Positions 61,906 through 64,000 of a DNA stretch of 64,000 bases are shown in pieces; position 1 is the first letter of the stretch; the number at the start of each line of letters is the position of its first letter. Position numbers and translations under genes: made by a program. The stretch covers positions 155,091 through 219,090 of the forward strand of contig NJBN01000005.1 in NCBI GenBank assembly GCA_005223185.1, written 5' to 3'. The notes beneath the pieces were generated by a model that saw nothing but the letters and a program-made list of their open reading frames with translations, made no database searches and had not been told where the DNA came from. This DNA comes from a candidate division LCP-89 bacterium B3_LCP (GTDB taxonomy: Bacteria; Electryoneota; B3-LCP).

Positions 61906-62196
61906 TCAGACGTTCTCGAAGAATTCGATTTTCTGGCCCTCAGCCAGGGTTACAATAGCCTTTTTCCAGGAACTTCTAGGTCCTGAGAAACGACCCATGG
62001 TCTTTATCTTTCCTCTATACTGCATAGTGCGCACTTTAGTTACTTTCACCTCAAAACGCTCTTCTACAGCCTTGCGAATTGCCAGTTTGTTGGCGTCGCG
62101 GTCAACTTCGAAAGCAACCTGATTTAACGTATCCTGAAGCTTGGTAGATTTTTCAGTTAACAATGGTCGCTTTAAAATGGGTCTATCTTTAAGCAT
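61906..62196 (-). CDS. rplW: 50S ribosomal protein L23
   Basis: [87 protein letters not shown]. Confidence 0.96.
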   Translation of the reverse strand: MLKDRPILKRPLLTEKSTKLQDTLNQVAFEVDRDANKLAIRKAVEERFEVKVTKVRTMQYRGKIKTMGRFSGPRSSWKKAIVTLAEGQKIEFFENV

Positions 62197-62821
62197 TTTT
62201 CAAGACCTCTACTAACGGTTCAACGGCACTCTTCTGCAGTAAAACAATTTTATGACGGATCAATTCGTATGTTGAAACCGCCGATGATTTCTGCACTGTG
62301 CAATGCGGGATATTTCGTGCCGAAAGATGCATTGGTGTATTATAGTCAGCAAGTAACAGGATCACGGGAGTTTTATCATTCCTGAACCCTTTCAGGATTC
62401 CAAAGAGGTTCTTGGCTTCCGGCTTATCGAAATTAAAATCTTCTACAATCCGCAAACCTCCATCCTGAGCGCGGGCTGCTAAAGCCGATCGTCTGGCTAA
62501 TTTCTTCACTTTAGCCGGTAGTCTCACATCGTATGGATGCGGTTTAGGACCGAAAGCGCGTCCACCGCCACGCCAGATTGGTGAACGGATAGTACCCGCA
62601 CGAGCCGCGCCAGAACCTTTTTGACGCCAGGGTTTTCTGCCGCCGCCTCGGACCTCGGAACGAGTCTTAGTACTGCTGGTACCCTGCCGGGTACGAACAA
62701 GCTGTCTCTTCACCGCCAGATATATGGCGTGTTTATGAGGCTCTATTTTTACGATATCGTCGGGAAGTTCGACTTCTTGTCCAGACTTCTCGCCTTGGAG
62801 GTTAAATACCGGGAATTTCAT
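62189..62821 (-). CDS. rplD: 50S ribosomal protein L4
   Basis: [73 protein letters not shown]. Confidence 0.96.
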   Translation of the reverse strand: MKFPVFNLQGEKSGQEVELPDDIVKIEPHKHAIYLAVKRQLVRTRQGTSSTKTRSEVRGGGRKPWRQKGSGAARAGTIRSPIWRGGGRAFGPKPHPYDVRLPAKVKKLARRSALAARAQDGGLRIVEDFNFDKPEAKNLFGILKGFRNDKTPVILLLADYNTPMHLSARNIPHCTVQKSSAVSTYELIRHKIVLLQKSAVEPLVEVLKNA

Positions 62822-63450
62822 GATTGTTTATTAGAGATAACAATTTCCAAAATCGAATTTGTCGCACCGGGCACAGAGCCTTTAATTAACAATAAATTAT
62901 GTTCAGGTTCAACCCGCAGAACGGAAAGGTTTTTCACCGTAGTCCGATCATTTCCCATCCTGCCGGGCATACGTTGTCCCTTCCAGACTTTTCCGGGGTC
63001 GGTGTGAGCGCCGATTGAGCCCCCATGACGTTTAACCTCGTGTGCTCCATGTGAAGCATTCGAACCGGCAAATCCATGTCTTTTCATGACGCCTGTAAAA
63101 CCGCGCCCTTTGGAATAGCCGCTAATATTGACGAGCTGCCCGGCTTGAAAGCGGTCAGCGCCAAGCTGATCACCCGCTTTTAATTCGGGGGCTTCATCCA
63201 TGCGGAATTCTTTTAGAAAGCGGACTGGTCCCACATTGGCTTTCTTAAGATGGCTGGATTTAGGCTTATTTATGTTCTTTTCCTTCATCTTTTCAAAACC
63301 GATTTGTACGGCATTATAACCGTCTGTTGATTCGATCTTGACTTGCGTAATCCAGCAGGGTCCTGCCTGGATCAGCGTGGCAGAAACGTGGTCTCCCGAA
63401 TCATCGAAGATTCGAGTCATACCTAGTTTTTTTCCGAGTATGAAACTCAT
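62818..63450 (-). CDS. rplC: 50S ribosomal protein L3
   Basis: FILGKKLGMTRIFDDSGDHVSATLIQAGPCWITQVK...GYSKGRGFTGVMKRHGFAGSNASHGAHEVKRHGGSIGAHTDPGKVWKGQRMPGRMG. Confidence 0.97.
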   Translation of the reverse strand: MSFILGKKLGMTRIFDDSGDHVSATLIQAGPCWITQVKIESTDGYNAVQIGFEKMKEKNINKPKSSHLKKANVGPVRFLKEFRMDEAPELKAGDQLGADRFQAGQLVNISGYSKGRGFTGVMKRHGFAGSNASHGAHEVKRHGGSIGAHTDPGKVWKGQRMPGRMGNDRTTVKNLSVLRVEPEHNLLLIKGSVPGATNSILEIVISNKQS

Positions 63451-63496
63451 GATTCTTCAGATCTAAAAAGCTCTGTGTTACCTATAGAGCGTTATA

Positions 63497-63805
63497 TCAG
63501 GTTTTAATCTCAATATCTACACCAGCAGGCAGTTCTAACTTCATAAGAGCATCGATTGTCTTGGTATTGGAATTAAGGATCTCAATCAAGCGCTTATGAA
63601 TACGCGTTTCGAACTGTTCCCGTGACTTCTTGTCCACATTCGGTGAACGAAGAACGGTGTAGATCGTCTTTTTCGTTGGCAGAGGAATAGGACCGGAAAT
63701 GGCAGCTCCAGTGGACCTGGCAGTCCGGATAATCTTCTCTGCTGATTTATCTATCAAGTTGTGGTCGTACGCCTTCAGGCGAATACGGATGTTCTGACCG
63801 GGCAT
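63497..63805 (-). CDS. rpsJ: 30S ribosomal protein S10
   Basis: [76 protein letters not shown]. Confidence 0.97.
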   Translation of the reverse strand: MPGQNIRIRLKAYDHNLIDKSAEKIIRTARSTGAAISGPIPLPTKKTIYTVLRSPNVDKKSREQFETRIHKRLIEILNSNTKTIDALMKLELPAGVDIEIKT

Positions 63806-63812
63806 TGCTTAC

Positions 63813-64000
63813 CTACTCCAGAATTTTAGTGACCACGCCAGCGCCGATGGTGCGGCCGCCTTCACGAATCGCGAAGCGAAGACCATCTTCCATGGCTATA
63901 GGGCTGATCAGTTCGATCTCCATCTGTACGTTGTCGCCGGGCATGATCATTTCCACGCCCTTTTCAAGTTCTACCATACCGGTTACGTCGGTCGTGCGGA
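63813..64000 (-). CDS. tuf: Elongation factor Tu, C-terminal end (runs off the right edge)
   Basis: Minus-strand translation ends ...[50 protein letters not shown]. Confidence 0.95.
   Translation of the reverse strand, partial: RTTDVTGMVELEKGVEMIMPGDNVQMEIELISPIAMEDGLRFAIREGGRTIGAGVVTKILE

Overview
The window looks like a chromosomal segment of an uncultured bacterium, probably of the FCB superphylum: it has a GWxTD-domain protein, a T9SS/FlgD-type C-terminal sorting tail and sensor-propeller proteins. Almost everything is on the minus strand. The conserved parts are an rRNA operon (16S-tRNA-Ile-tRNA-Ala-23S-5S), rpsF-ssb-rpsR-rplI, hppA, pth-rplY-prs-tRNA-Gln-spoVG-ispE, a Wzc-like tyrosine autokinase with a CpsB-like phosphatase, ftsK, gcvT, an aminotransferase, transketolase, lepB, lepA, and the S10/spc/alpha ribosomal clusters ending in a truncated tuf. 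The accessory parts are ~0.3-12 kb, 17.4-20.5 kb and 42-45.2 kb. The strongest candidate for an undescribed system is at 42.8-45.1 kb. It is a small cassette bounded by 78-bp direct repeats and holds a previously uncalled 59-aa ORF with a good Shine-Dalgarno, a PqqD-like (RRE) protein, a radical SAM/SPASM enzyme, and a second uncalled 59-aa protein with three CxxC motifs. The two small ORFs share an identical 39-bp upstream hairpin element. This looks like a RiPP-type maturation locus. Other points of interest are a secreted caspase-like protease in an operon with a beta-barrel-like and a multi-TM protein beside a holin/amidase pair; modular palindromic repeats that nest inside each other, one apparently inserted in frame in a protein-coding gene and similar ones at rRNA helix tips; and a tandem duplication in rpsF. 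All calls are from reading the sequence and ORF track; no database searches were run.
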